A DNA stretch of 64,000 nucleotides from Armatimonadota bacterium (GCA_016125185.1 WGMG01000006.1:1178001-1242000), one strand, 5' to 3'. Shown: positions 1 to 7,398, counted from the stretch's first letter. Translations and numbers: made by a program. The notes: generated by a model not told the origin, from the sequence alone.

Positions 1-369
1 GGCAGCAGCTTTGGATTCCGAAGCGTTCGATTCGTCGGCCGGTGCCGGCTTATTGGCCCCGCTGATGGCTTCGGCTTTCTTCAAAGCACCCGCAACCGCC
101 TGATTCTCCGTAGTCGACGAGGTCGCCGATGAGCTGGCGGGCGCGGGCGGTGGCGTCGAAAGCGCGAAGTAACCGGCGATCACAAACAGAAGGACCATCA
201 CCACAGCAAACAGAAGGACCATAGGATTCGGTCCACCCGACGAGGCGACGGACGAAACGGAGGAAACCGAAGACTTAACGGACTCCACGACGGGCTGTTT
301 CATCTCAGTGGCTTCTTCGACTTCTTTGACGTCGCCAACCGTGATGCGAACCGGCTTTTCGTTAGACAT
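1..369 (-). CDS. Membrane-anchored hypothetical protein, 3' end outside window
   Basis: Open frame from ATG at 369 running off the left edge, 123 codons visible. I do not recognise the family. Residues 1-45 are hydrophilic and Ser/Val-rich. A single membrane segment follows (PMVLLFAVVMVLLFVIAGYF, about 50-69), then a Pro/Ala/Ser-rich stretch and a charged Ala-rich stretch, so the C-terminal part probably lies outside the membrane. It is the first visible product after two zinc-ribbon membrane genes on the same strand (22-nt gap) and is probably co-transcribed with them. The start is the only ATG before the hydrophilic head. Confidence 0.6.
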   Translation of the reverse strand, partial: MSNEKPVRITVGDVKEVEEATEMKQPVVESVKSSVSSVSSVASSGGPNPMVLLFAVVMVLLFVIAGYFALSTPPPAPASSSATSSTTENQAVAGALKKAEAISGANKPAPADESNASESKAAA

Positions 370-391
370 TGAACCTAATATAGCAGAATTC

Positions 392-874
392 TTACGCCAA
401 ATGAACGTCGTCGATGGCCTTCATCATCATGAAGAGGCAGAGAATATCGTAACTCGAAATCGTGAGAGCAACGATCCCTGGCACGAGGTATAGCAGCAGG
501 AACGGGATGAGGTTTGGCACGACAAGGAAGTAGATGATCAGCCGAGCGATGCACACCATTTTGGTCACCGACTGCATCCACTCGTTTTTGACGATGAGCA
601 GTCCACCCTGGACCAGGGCGACCACGGCAGTGATCAGCATTCCGAGCATCGGCAAGTGGTACACGGCCCAACTGATGATGCCAACCGCCAAATAGATGAG
701 CCCGAGCACCAGAAACGACCAACTGGCGAATTGGTAAATCGCGAGCGCTTTGGCTTTCTGGCCAGACGAAAGAATGGACCTGGGGTCCGTGACCTGAGTG
801 CCACAGAACACGCACTTCCCTTGCTCGTTCGTAGCGCGTTCGCCACATCGGGGGCAGACGTCGGGAAGCGCCAC
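392..874 (-). CDS. Zinc-ribbon multi-pass membrane protein
   Basis: 160 residues, GTG start placed directly after the TAG stop of the gene upstream, so translational coupling is likely. The N-terminus carries two CxxC knuckles (CPRCG at about 7-11 and CVFCG at about 21-25), typical of a small zinc ribbon. About four hydrophobic segments follow from residue 45 to 155. No catalytic motif is visible. The architecture matches that of its upstream neighbour, so the two look like diverged duplicates. The function is unknown. Bacterial zinc-ribbon membrane proteins of this shape are usually annotated only as such. Confidence 0.7.
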   Translation of the reverse strand: MALPDVCPRCGERATNEQGKCVFCGTQVTDPRSILSSGQKAKALAIYQFASWSFLVLGLIYLAVGIISWAVYHLPMLGMLITAVVALVQGGLLIVKNEWMQSVTKMVCIARLIIYFLVVPNLIPFLLLYLVPGIVALTISSYDILCLFMMMKAIDDVHLA

Positions 875-1411
875 CTAATCCGTCTCGCCGATCAGGTAGA
901 TCATAAACGCATTCATACAAATGCTAATGACGTTCTGGATCAGGCCAAGCACGCCGAGCATCCCAAAGGCGAGAATGCCTCCGAACGAACCAAGCAAATC
1001 GATGATCCCGAAGACGAGACTGATGCCGCACACGAAGTTAACGATTCCGCGGATAATCTCGATCTTGGCGAGAAGACCAAGGCCCATGATCACGCTGATC
1101 GCATCGAACACAAAGCCGATGTAAGTGAACATTCCGGGGTCGCTCATCTCCTTCTTGTTCATGAAGGTCAAGAGGGCGGCGAGCGCGCCGGAGAGCACAA
1201 AGTAGCTCGCCACGATGTAGTAAGCGGGCACGACCCAGTTCGGCTTTCCGCCGGTGTGCACCGGATCGTAGGAATCTTGATCGATGAAGATCGATTTTTT
1301 GCCGGGTGCCGGTGCCAGACCCCTGAGGTCTTGGCCGCAGAATTGGCACGTTGGAACGCCAGCGATTACCTGCCGGTTGCAGGTCGGACAGGTCATGAAC
1401 CCCGAACTCAC
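875..1411 (-). CDS. Zinc-ribbon multi-pass membrane protein
   Basis: 178 residues with the same plan as the next gene: two CxxC knuckles near the start (CPTCN, CQFCG), a linker, then about four membrane segments (for example around VVPAYYIVASYFVLSGALAAL). The start is ambiguous: GTG at 1411 with AGGGG just upstream, or ATG at 1396, which still keeps the first Cys pair. It lies 70 bp beyond rpsJ, behind a strong terminator, so it probably has its own promoter in that gap. Function not known. The paired zinc-ribbon genes may form a hetero-oligomer (inference). Confidence 0.7.
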   Translation of the reverse strand: MSSGFMTCPTCNRQVIAGVPTCQFCGQDLRGLAPAPGKKSIFIDQDSYDPVHTGGKPNWVVPAYYIVASYFVLSGALAALLTFMNKKEMSDPGMFTYIGFVFDAISVIMGLGLLAKIEIIRGIVNFVCGISLVFGIIDLLGSFGGILAFGMLGVLGLIQNVISICMNAFMIYLIGETD

Positions 1412-1423
1412 GCCCCTATCATA

Positions 1424-1459
1424 ACAAAAAAGGGACCTGATTTTCCATCAGATCCCTTT
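1424..1459 (-). terminator. Intrinsic terminator after rpsJ
   Basis: Arms 1430-1440 and 1447-1459 form a stem (AAAGGGA and CTGA blocks, with one A/C mismatch) around a 6-nt loop. On the minus strand it is followed by a run of six T, TTTTTTGTT. It ends the rpsJ transcript about 20 nt past the stop. Confidence 0.85.
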
Positions 1460-1480
1460 CGAACTTTTATTCTGTTCGGA

Positions 1481-1789
1481 CTACATTTTGATTTCGATAT
1501 CGACACCGCTCGGAAGGTCAAGGCGCATCAACGCGTCGATCGTCTTGTTGGTCGGCTCGTGGATATCGATGAGTCGGTTGTGGGTTCGCAGCTCGAAGTG
1601 CTCCATCGATTCCTTATCGATGTGCGGGCCACGGATGACGCAGAAGCGTCGGAGGTGAGTGGGAAGCGGCACCGGACCCTTCACTCGGGCGCCCGTTCGC
1701 TTTGCGGTGTCGACGATCTTTTCTGCGCTCTGATCGATCGACCGGTGGTCGTAAGAGCGCAATCGGATTCGAACTCGAATTCCTGCCAT
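1481..1789 (-). CDS. rpsJ: 30S ribosomal protein S10
   Basis: 102 residues, the usual length of S10. The sequence is diagnostic throughout: [13 protein letters not shown] at the start, then the GPVPLPT loop, and [13 protein letters not shown] in the second half. S10 sits in the 30S head and, in other bacteria, also acts as NusE in antitermination. I chose ATG 1789 (AAGGA 7 nt upstream) rather than an upstream in-frame start that adds 19 atypical residues. Normally S10 follows tuf and leads the rplC-rplD operon. Here it has its own promoter and terminator, lies about 6.5 kb from tuf, and is followed by unrelated genes. Confidence 0.97.
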   Translation of the reverse strand: MAGIRVRIRLRSYDHRSIDQSAEKIVDTAKRTGARVKGPVPLPTHLRRFCVIRGPHIDKESMEHFELRTHNRLIDIHEPTNKTIDALMRLDLPSGVDIEIKM

Positions 1790-1823
1790 TTGATATTCCT
1801 TAGGTAACTTGCCGCGAATAACA

Positions 1824-1842
1824 TGCTGGCGGCAGGCCAGCA
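1824..1842 (-). promoter_or_regulatory. Leader hairpin of rpsJ
   Basis: Perfect 7-bp stem TGCTGGC/GCCAGCA with a 5-nt loop, in the roughly 67-nt untranslated leader between the rpsJ promoter and its SD. There is no T-run, so it is not a terminator. It could stabilise the mRNA or bind a ribosomal protein (inference). Confidence 0.5.
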
Positions 1843-1863
1843 CCAACCTCTCGGCAACACAAG

Positions 1864-1869
1864 ATTATA
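1864..1869 (-). promoter_or_regulatory. rpsJ promoter, -10 TATAAT
   Basis: A consensus TATAAT reads on the minus strand, with a weak CTGACC-like -35 about 15-16 nt upstream. The predicted start of transcription is near 1857. It shows that rpsJ is transcribed separately. Confidence 0.6.
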
Positions 1870-1894
1870 CCATCAGTGCAGAAGGGTCAGGGCC

Positions 1895-1926
1895 GAAGAG
1901 CCTCTCGGTACACCGAGAGGCTCTTC
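1895..1926 (-). terminator. Terminator-like hairpin after the PEP-CTERM gene
   Basis: Perfect 14-bp inverted repeat GAAGAGCCTCTCGG with a TACA loop, 15 nt past the stop of the PEP-CTERM gene. There is no clear T-run after it. The tight stem suggests transcript end or mRNA protection. The rpsJ promoter begins just beyond. Confidence 0.7.
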
Positions 1927-1941
1927 CTGATGATCGGCAGA

Positions 1942-2853
1942 TTACTTTCGTCGACGTCGAGCGAAGACGGCCAGACCGCCCAGTAAGGCAAGGATCGAGG
2001 CAGGTTCGGGCACCGGGGACACTACGTTTACCGTCGAGCCCTGCGCCGGCAAGAAGTAGAAGTCTCCGTCGTACAATCCCCCGACGACACCCATGCCATT
2101 AGCGCTGGAATAGGCGCCCAAGGTTTGCGTTGGCGATGCTGACCAAGTCGAGCCGTCGTCGCTTTGCATTTCGCCCGGAGCAAGCGAGCGGCCAAACCAG
2201 TTTCCGGCAAAACCGTCGAAGTTCAGCGAATCGGTGCCATTGTTGACGCCGTTGCCGCCCACGTACCAAGTGGTCGTCACGAGGTTGCGAGAAGCCATGT
2301 TGTTCGTCAGGTTCATCGAGAAGGTTGTCGATTCACCCTGGGCGATCGTCGCCGGGTTCGGCATCGACGTCAAGGTGAAGTCGTACTTCTCGAAGACTTC
2401 CAATTGAAGCTGAATCGAGTCCAGCATGTCGCTCGCCCCGCTGTCCGCCCCACCGTAGAAGTCCACGCTGAAGTCGTAGACTCCAACGGGCACGGCCGAG
2501 TTAACCGCGTTGTACCGGACAGCCAAATTATCGAAGTACACGAAGCTGTTCTCGCCGATAGCTGTACCCAGTGTGTAGCTCGTTCCACTGAAATCCAGGT
2601 TCAGATCGAGGTTGGGGTCCCAGTTCATGCCCGGAGTGATCTGGATGTTGTTCACGTACAGGTCTGAGTCCCCGGCATCGGTGGTGATATTGAAGTCGTA
2701 GCCGGTGACTCCACCCGCCAAATTCGAGTCGTCTCGAACCGAGCTAAGGATGCTCTGGCTGGCCCAGAAGGAGGGTGAAGCGGTAGCAAACGCCGATGCG
2801 AGCGCCAGGGTCGCAAGGAGCCCCGATTTGAATGCAATAGAGTGTTTCGTCAT
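1942..2853 (-). CDS. PEP-CTERM sorting domain protein
   Basis: 303 residues, secreted. A signal peptide covers about 1-26 (KSGLLATLALASAFATA). The C-terminus is a classic PEP-CTERM tail: VPEPAS, a hydrophobic helix (ILALLGGLAVF), then ARRRRK. In known systems exosortase recognises this tail at the inner membrane and the protein ends up outside, often in EPS. The middle is Asn/Asp/Ser/Thr-rich, beta-type sequence with no enzyme motif. Start ATG 2853 has GAGG 7 nt upstream. An ATG pair at 2872-2874 is an alternative. The upstream region is unusually elaborate (paired direct repeats and a long hairpin), so expression is probably conditional. Confidence 0.88.
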   Translation of the reverse strand: MTKHSIAFKSGLLATLALASAFATASPSFWASQSILSSVRDDSNLAGGVTGYDFNITTDAGDSDLYVNNIQITPGMNWDPNLDLNLDFSGTSYTLGTAIGENSFVYFDNLAVRYNAVNSAVPVGVYDFSVDFYGGADSGASDMLDSIQLQLEVFEKYDFTLTSMPNPATIAQGESTTFSMNLTNNMASRNLVTTTWYVGGNGVNNGTDSLNFDGFAGNWFGRSLAPGEMQSDDGSTWSASPTQTLGAYSSANGMGVVGGLYDGDFYFLPAQGSTVNVVSPVPEPASILALLGGLAVFARRRRK

Positions 2854-2903
2854 GAGTTGCCTCGGAAGCATCATAACGACCTATTCGAGACCAAACGCGT
2901 TTT

Positions 2904-2920
2904 GTCACGCACCTGTCACG
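2904..2920. promoter_or_regulatory. Pho-box-like direct repeat, copy 1
   Basis: GTCACGCACCTGTCACG. Read with one more base it is TTGTCAC-GCAC-CTGTCAC, two 7-mers separated by 4 nt (11-nt period), the layout of PhoB-type sites. It lies about 50 bp upstream of the PEP-CTERM start. A near-identical copy sits at 3115-3131. Regulator identity is inferred only from spacing and half-site. Confidence 0.5.
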
Positions 2921-3049
2921 ATGGACACAAAAAAGTTAACAGAAAGTACTCGCCCCCAGATTTTGTCAAGGCCGGGACATCCCACAACATTGATGGAAAA
3001 CGGCACCTTGCATGCCGCGAAGAGTGCCGTCCAATAAACCCCACCCGAC

Positions 3050-3114
3050 AAAAAAATGAAAGGCTGGTTTCCCAATCAACACTATAGAGTGCTTTTTGGG
3101 CAAACCCGCCTTTC
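3050..3114 (-). ncRNA. Long hairpin with U-run: possible small RNA or leader element
   Basis: On the minus strand GAAAGGC/GCCTTTC (7 bp), GGTTT/AAACC, CCCAA/TTGGG and CACT/AGTG stack into one imperfect hairpin of about 21 pairs. Seven T follow at once (3050-3056). It lies about 200 nt upstream of the PEP-CTERM start and beyond the ahcY terminator. It could be a short terminated transcript, a second ahcY terminator, or a 5' element of the PEP-CTERM mRNA. The sequence does not say which. Confidence 0.4.
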
Positions 3115-3131
3115 GTCACGCACTTGTCACG
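3115..3131. promoter_or_regulatory. Pho-box-like direct repeat, copy 2
   Basis: GTCACGCACTTGTCACG, one mismatch from the copy at 2904-2920. The similarity extends to CAAAC-CG on the left flank. It abuts the foot of the hairpin at 3050-3114, which is where a promoter for that RNA would lie. Confidence 0.5.
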
Positions 3132-3181
3132 CTGTTTTTCAGGGCTCAATGCACAGAGAAGAGAAATCAGTTAGCAATTAC

Positions 3182-3214
3182 AAAAAGAACCGGGCAGACG
3201 AATGTCTTCCCGGT
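3182..3214 (-). terminator. Intrinsic terminator of ahcY
   Basis: Arms 3189-3199 and 3204-3214 pair (ACCGGG and AGAC blocks with one A/G mismatch) around loop ATTC. TCTTTTTG follows on the minus strand. A second stem, GAGCAC/GTGCTC, precedes it. Confidence 0.85.
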
Positions 3215-3249
3215 CCCTGAGCACTGATTACTGTGCTCTGCTCGCTGAC

Positions 3250-4665
3250 TTAGTACCGATACGTGTCCGGCTTGTATGGGCCTTCCGGCTTCACGCCAAT
3301 GTAGGCCGCTTGCTTCGGCGACAGTTCGGTCAACATCGCGCCCAGTTTCTTCAACTGCAGGCGAGCAACCTTCTCGTCGAGGTGCTTCGGCAGGACGTAC
3401 ACGCCCGGAGCATAGTCGCCTTGCTTCGAGTAAAGCTCGATCTGAGCCAGCACCTGGTTAGCAAAGCTGGAACTCATCACATAGGACGGGTGGCCAGTCG
3501 CGCAACCAAGGTTGATCAGACGTCCCTGGGCGAGCAGGATGATCCGCTTGCCGTCGGGAAACTCGATGTGGTCGACCTGCGGCTTGATGTTCTCCCACTT
3601 GTACTGCTTCAGCGAGGCAACGTCGATTTCGTTGTCGAAGTGCCCGATGTTGCACACGATGGCGTTGTTCTTCATCGCCTTCATGTGGTCGTGGGTAATG
3701 ACGTCACGATTACCGGTCGCCGACACGAAGATGTCGGCCTTATCGGCCGCGTACTCCATCGTGACGACCTTGTAGCCTTCCATCGAAGCCTGCAGGGCGC
3801 AGATCGGATCACATTCGGTGATCCACACCTGGGCGCTGAGCGCGCGCAGAGCCTGAGCGCTTCCCTTGCCGACGTCGCCGTAGCCACACACGCAGGCGAT
3901 CTTGCCCGCGACCATTACGTCGGTAGCCCGCTTGATGCCGTCTACCAGGGACTCGCGGCAACCGTAAAGGTTATCGAACTTCGATTTGGTCACCGAGTCG
4001 TTGACGTTAAACGCCGGGAACGGCAATTTGCCCTCGGAATGGAGCTTGTACAGTCGCTTGACGCCCGTCGTCGTCTCTTCGCTGACGCCCTTGATGTTCG
4101 TCTTGATTCGGCTGTAGAACGTCGGATCTTTGGCCAGTTTGGCTCGGATCGAGGCGAAAAGGATGGTCTCTTCTTCGCTGCCCGGATTGTTGAGGACACT
4201 CGCGTCCTTTTCGGCGTCCGAACCGATGAGGACCAGCAGGGTGGCGTCGCCGCCATCATCCAGAATCATGTTCGGCGTGCCACCGTCGTGCCACTCCAAA
4301 ATCTTGTGGGTGAAGTCCCAGTACTCTTCCAGCGTCTCGCCCTTGTAGGCAAAAACGGGAACGTTCGACGCGGCGATCGCAGCAGCGGCGTGGTCTTGGG
4401 TCGAGTAGATGTTGCAACTGGCCCAGCGGACCTCGGCGCCCAGATCGACCAAAGTCTCGATCAGGACGGCGGTCTGGATCGTCATATGGAGCGAGCCCGC
4501 GATTTTGGCTCCCGCCAGCGGCTTCTGGCCTGCATATTCGCGGCGAATTTCCATTAGGCCGGGCATTTCGGTTTCGGCGATTTCGATCTCTTTACGGCCC
4601 CAATCGGCGAGGCTGAGATCGGCGACATGAAAGTCGGTTTTCAGTTCATTAATGACCGTGTTCAT
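3250..4665 (-). CDS. ahcY: Adenosylhomocysteinase (S-adenosylhomocysteine hydrolase)
   Basis: 471 residues, full length. It splits S-adenosylhomocysteine to adenosine and homocysteine in the cytosol, clearing the product of methyltransferases. Visible marks: [16 protein letters not shown] (57-72) in the substrate domain, [13 protein letters not shown] (about 220-232), the NAD-binding loop GYGDVGKG at 261-268, and the typical C-terminal end [10 protein letters not shown], which reaches into the neighbouring subunit's NAD site. GGAG lies 5 nt before ATG 4665. The leader holds an SAH riboswitch, so the enzyme is made when its substrate accumulates. It is a single-gene transcript with its own terminator. 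Confidence 0.98.
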   Translation of the reverse strand: MNTVINELKTDFHVADLSLADWGRKEIEIAETEMPGLMEIRREYAGQKPLAGAKIAGSLHMTIQTAVLIETLVDLGAEVRWASCNIYSTQDHAAAAIAASNVPVFAYKGETLEEYWDFTHKILEWHDGGTPNMILDDGGDATLLVLIGSDAEKDASVLNNPGSEEETILFASIRAKLAKDPTFYSRIKTNIKGVSEETTTGVKRLYKLHSEGKLPFPAFNVNDSVTKSKFDNLYGCRESLVDGIKRATDVMVAGKIACVCGYGDVGKGSAQALRALSAQVWITECDPICALQASMEGYKVVTMEYAADKADIFVSATGNRDVITHDHMKAMKNNAIVCNIGHFDNEIDVASLKQYKWENIKPQVDHIEFPDGKRIILLAQGRLINLGCATGHPSYVMSSSFANQVLAQIELYSKQGDYAPGVYVLPKHLDEKVARLQLKKLGAMLTELSPKQAAYIGVKPEGPYKPDTYRY

Positions 4666-4685
4666 AGTTCTCCGTTTCGCGACCG

Positions 4686-4729
4686 GTCAAAAAGAAAAAA
4701 CACCCATGACCAATCGCGATCATGAGCGC
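4686..4729 (-). terminator. Riboswitch-controlled terminator before ahcY
   Basis: On the minus strand GCGCTCATGA (4720-4729) can pair over 10 positions, three of them G-U, with TCATGGGTGT (4700-4709). TTTTTCTTTTT follows. The 5' arm contains the 3' strand of the riboswitch pseudoknot, so folding of the ligand-bound aptamer and of the terminator exclude each other. This predicts an ON switch. Confidence 0.75.
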
Positions 4730-4786
4730 CGTTTTAGGTTAGCCGAGCCTGGATCTGGACGATTCGCAACGCTCCTCGGCTAGCTC
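4720..4786 (-). promoter_or_regulatory. SAH riboswitch
   Basis: The sequence matches the SAH-element consensus: an 8-bp P1 TAGCCGAG (4775-4782) with CTCGGCTA (4740-4747), the conserved GAGCGTTGC after P1, CAGG just before the second P1 strand, and AACGGCGCTC at the 3' end. GAGCG (4770-4774) pairs with CGCTC (4724-4728) as the pseudoknot. P2 looks short here. The element sits directly upstream of ahcY, its usual target. Confidence 0.92.
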
Positions 4787-4827
4787 TTATTATGGCATAT
4801 CCTAGTCTTGTCAGAAGGGCATTTCGA

Positions 4828-5301
4828 CTATCGTAGGGCTACGAAAAGGTCTGTGACGATCTCGCCAGTTCGGCTGGCATAAACCTCGAACGCCGGAACT
4901 GACACATCGACTTTGACACCCTGGTGTGGAAGCCACACGCCATAGAGAAACTTCCACGCCTCGGGAATGTCTTGATATGGCCCGACGCATCGCATCTTGG
5001 CATACTTTCCGGCGCGGATCACGCCTTCTTCGATGCCGGTTTGCAGGGTTGCGTCGTCGCGCACAAAGACTCCACTTCGACTGCGCAACTGGCCAACTGA
5101 GATCACATCAGGGTCGTCTAGCCAAACCGACAGCGTCAGAAAGGGCGGCTCGACAAACCCCTCTTCGCCGGAAAAGGCTGAAGACAGCCGCATCTCTTCG
5201 TAGGGGCCAAGGCGCTCGACAAACGCGTACCGCCGGGCTTCACAGAGTTCGACGATTTCGATGCTTCCTGCCATGCCAATTCCCGGTAACCATTGTGTCA
5301 T
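4828..5301 (-). CDS. GyrI-like / AraC effector-binding domain protein
   Basis: 157 residues from ATG 5301 (AGG 8 nt upstream). Starts at 5316 and 5274 are possible, and the family similarity begins only at MAGSIEIVEL. The two-repeat SHS2 pattern is visible: EARRYAFVERLGPYEEM near the start, then AKMRCVGPYQDIPEAWKFLYG. The GPY turns are typical of GyrI-like small-molecule-binding domains. No DNA-binding domain is attached, so it is a stand-alone version that may bind or hydrolyse a hydrophobic or cationic compound. It is divergently placed to the PhyH gene with 80 bp between the starts. Confidence 0.75.
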   Translation of the reverse strand: MTQWLPGIGMAGSIEIVELCEARRYAFVERLGPYEEMRLSSAFSGEEGFVEPPFLTLSVWLDDPDVISVGQLRSRSGVFVRDDATLQTGIEEGVIRAGKYAKMRCVGPYQDIPEAWKFLYGVWLPHQGVKVDVSVPAFEVYASRTGEIVTDLFVALR

Positions 5302-5364
5302 AGAAGAACCTGGCATATTTTTGATTTTTCGTTAAATCATTTCCTGTTCGTAAGGTCCCGTCTG

Positions 5365-5370
5365 TATAAT
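5365..5370 (+). promoter_or_regulatory. -10 box of the PhyH-type oxygenase gene
   Basis: A perfect TATAAT overlaps an in-frame ATG at 5369 and lies 10 nt before ATG 5381. Transcription would begin about 3 nt before 5381, which rules out the earlier ATG and suggests a nearly leaderless mRNA. Confidence 0.55.
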
Positions 5371-5380
5371 GGCAAAAGGC

Positions 5381-6232
5381 ATGGCTCAAACAATCGATTC
5401 GATCGCTTCGGTTCCATACGACTCCGCTCTCTATGCGCCGGAAGCCCTGATCACACCGATCCCCACGTTGGACGATTTCAACGAGTCGATGCTCGATCAA
5501 TACCGGGAGCTTGGCTTCGTCTCGGTGGGCCAGGCCTTCTCGCCGGAGAAGATCGACGCGGCCCGAACCGCCATCGTCGATCTGGTCAATGCGCCCGTCG
5601 CCGAAGGCATGGAGCTCCAGTTCGAGTCCGAAGCTAAGGACATCATCGATACGCTCAAGCCGGAGGAAAAGCAGGACTACGTGCGAAAGTTCATGTGGTT
5701 TAGTCACCTCAACCAGGCAACGATGGACCTGATGTACGACCCCGAGCTGATCCGGGTAGTGGAGATGCTTTTGGGTGGAGAGTGCGAAATGTTCCAAGAT
5801 ATGGCTTTGCTGAAGCCGCCTGGAATTGGCCGAGAGAAGCCCTGGCACCAAGACCACGCCTACTTCAATATTCCCGAGGGCACCAAGGTCGTTGGTGTGT
5901 GGATTGCGCTCGACGACACCTACCCCGAAAACGGGTGCATGCACTTCATGCCTGGCGGACATAAAGCCGGTCCGGTTCGGCACTGGAATCGGCGCGATTG
6001 GCAGATTTGCGATAGCGACGTTCTCGGCCAGACCGGCCAGGTAGCGACCCCTTTGCCGACGGGCGGATGCCTGATCTTCGACGGCCTCACTCCGCACGGA
6101 ACCCCGACCAACAAGTCGCAAGCCCGACGCCGCGCCCTACAGTATCACTATGTGTTGAAAGGGACTCCACGAATCAGTACCGAAGAACGGATTAACCTCT
6201 TTGGCACCGGTGGCGAAAACGCCACCTGCTAG
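5381..6232 (+). CDS. Phytanoyl-CoA dioxygenase (PhyH) family oxygenase
   Basis: 283 residues from ATG 5381 (287 from ATG 5369). This is a cytosolic Fe(II)/2-oxoglutarate oxygenase fold. The iron-binding HxD is in KPWHQDHAYF, the distal His in the LTPHGTPTN stretch, and the 2-oxoglutarate-binding Arg in QARRRALQYHY. The GVWIALDDTYPENGCMHFMPGGH block is typical of the PhyH family, where it forms the core strands. Its substrate cannot be read from sequence; relatives hydroxylate small molecules or fatty acyl groups. A VOC-GNAT fusion gene starts 3 nt after its stop, so the two are very probably one operon. Confidence 0.9.
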   Translation: MAQTIDSIASVPYDSALYAPEALITPIPTLDDFNESMLDQYRELGFVSVGQAFSPEKIDAARTAIVDLVNAPVAEGMELQFESEAKDIIDTLKPEEKQDYVRKFMWFSHLNQATMDLMYDPELIRVVEMLLGGECEMFQDMALLKPPGIGREKPWHQDHAYFNIPEGTKVVGVWIALDDTYPENGCMHFMPGGHKAGPVRHWNRRDWQICDSDVLGQTGQVATPLPTGGCLIFDGLTPHGTPTNKSQARRRALQYHYVLKGTPRISTEERINLFGTGGENATC

Positions 6233-6235
6233 CTC

Positions 6236-7042
6236 ATGGAACCCGTCGCCAACAGTGTCACACCTATCTTCGCGGTGGCGGACATTGACGCGACAATCGC
6301 CTACTATGAGTCCGTCATTGGCGCGAGCGACGCTTGGAAATGGGGCGATCCCCCCACCTATGCGGGTTGCCGCTTGGGATCGGTTTGGATCCACTTCTCG
6401 CTCGATCCCGAGCTCTGCGCGAGAGCCAAGGGCACTTCCCTCTTCATCAACGTCCTCCACATCGAGTCGCTCCACGAAATGCACCAAAACCTCGGCGCGA
6501 AGATCGTCGACTCCTTTGGGCCAAGGCCATGGGGATGCCGGGAATATACAGTCGAAGACTGCAACGGTATCCGCCTCCGGTTTAGCCAGTCTGGATTCCT
6601 CGACGAACGACGCCCAACGCTCGATGGCGTAAAGATCGTCACCCGGCAGTTGCAACCCAAGGAATTGCTCGATCTCATGATCGCCGTCAACTGGAGCCAT
6701 GACGACCGAGAAGAATCTCTGCGGATCGAAGTCGAAGAGCCGTTGTTTACCGCCGTAGCCGAGTATGAGGATCGTTGCATCGGAACGGCTTCGGTGCTTG
6801 GTCACAAGAACGGAAACTACCTCGTGTTCAACGTGATCGTCCACCCAGACTTCCAGTCACAGGGCGTTGGCAAGCGACTGATGTCCGCCGTTGACGAATG
6901 GTTAACGAAGAACGGCATTCCCGGAGCGATGGTCAAGTTATTTACTGGTCTAGACCGCCAACCGTTCTATCAACAATTCGGCTTCCGTGGGCCAGAGCAT
7001 GGTCTGGTGGGAATGTCGAAAAGCATCCCCAAGAAAGACTAA
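6236..7042 (+). CDS. Fused VOC (glyoxalase-like) and GNAT acetyltransferase protein
   Basis: 268 residues. Residues 1-125 are a VOC/glyoxalase-bleomycin-resistance domain (TPIFAVADIDATIAYYESVIG start, DCNGIRLRFSQ end). Residues 130-268 are a GNAT N-acetyltransferase, with the acetyl-CoA motif HPDFQSQGVGKRLMSAV (Q/RxxGxG type) and the FYQQFGFRGPE end. The VOC half may bind a small molecule that the GNAT half acetylates (inference). It follows the PhyH oxygenase by 3 nt. Its last 4 nt overlap the stop of a convergent RraB-family gene. There is no frame break, so it is a true fusion. Confidence 0.88.
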   Translation: MEPVANSVTPIFAVADIDATIAYYESVIGASDAWKWGDPPTYAGCRLGSVWIHFSLDPELCARAKGTSLFINVLHIESLHEMHQNLGAKIVDSFGPRPWGCREYTVEDCNGIRLRFSQSGFLDERRPTLDGVKIVTRQLQPKELLDLMIAVNWSHDDREESLRIEVEEPLFTAVAEYEDRCIGTASVLGHKNGNYLVFNVIVHPDFQSQGVGKRLMSAVDEWLTKNGIPGAMVKLFTGLDRQPFYQQFGFRGPEHGLVGMSKSIPKKD

Positions 7043-7389
7043 GGCGCGACCGGACAGCCCCAGCCATCGTAGTCGCCATTGAGCTCCATCGCTTTCAGTT
7101 CCAGCGCCGCGATCTCGCGGTCAAACTCTTCGCCAACGACCGCCGACTCCTTTGTAAAGGCGACGGAAAAATCATCGTCGCAGTCGCCCAACGTGAACCC
7201 GTTCTCTTGAACGAAGGTCATGTAGGCCGCTTGGTCATGCTGACTGCCGAAGTAGGCAAGGTGATCGACCGTCCTCAGCTTGGTTCCATCGTCGCCATGC
7301 TGAAGCAGCGTCTGGCGGATAACGTCATCCGGCCGCTGAGATTTGACCTCAGGCTTCAGCATCGACTTCAGCTTGTCGAAGATGGACAT
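7039..7389 (-). CDS. RraB family protein (ribonuclease E inhibitor B-like), copy 3 of the array
   Basis: 116 residues. It shows the RraB layout: an N-terminal HGDDGTKLRTVDHLAYF segment, a central acidic strand with FSVAFTKESAVVGEEFD, and the C-terminal YDGWGCPV, matching the YDGWG signature of E. coli RraB. In gammaproteobacteria RraB binds RNase E and alters degradosome composition; whether that holds here is unknown. It is the last of three tandem paralogues reading toward the convergent VOC-GNAT gene. The upstream paralogue ends 9 nt before its start codon. Confidence 0.8.
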   Translation of the reverse strand: MSIFDKLKSMLKPEVKSQRPDDVIRQTLLQHGDDGTKLRTVDHLAYFGSQHDQAAYMTFVQENGFTLGDCDDDFSVAFTKESAVVGEEFDREIAALELKAMELNGDYDGWGCPVAP

Positions 7390-7398
7390 GTCCTGAGT

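Noticed and set aside
3202-4557. 451-codon open frame on the plus strand
   Set aside because: It is antisense to ahcY, which is certain.
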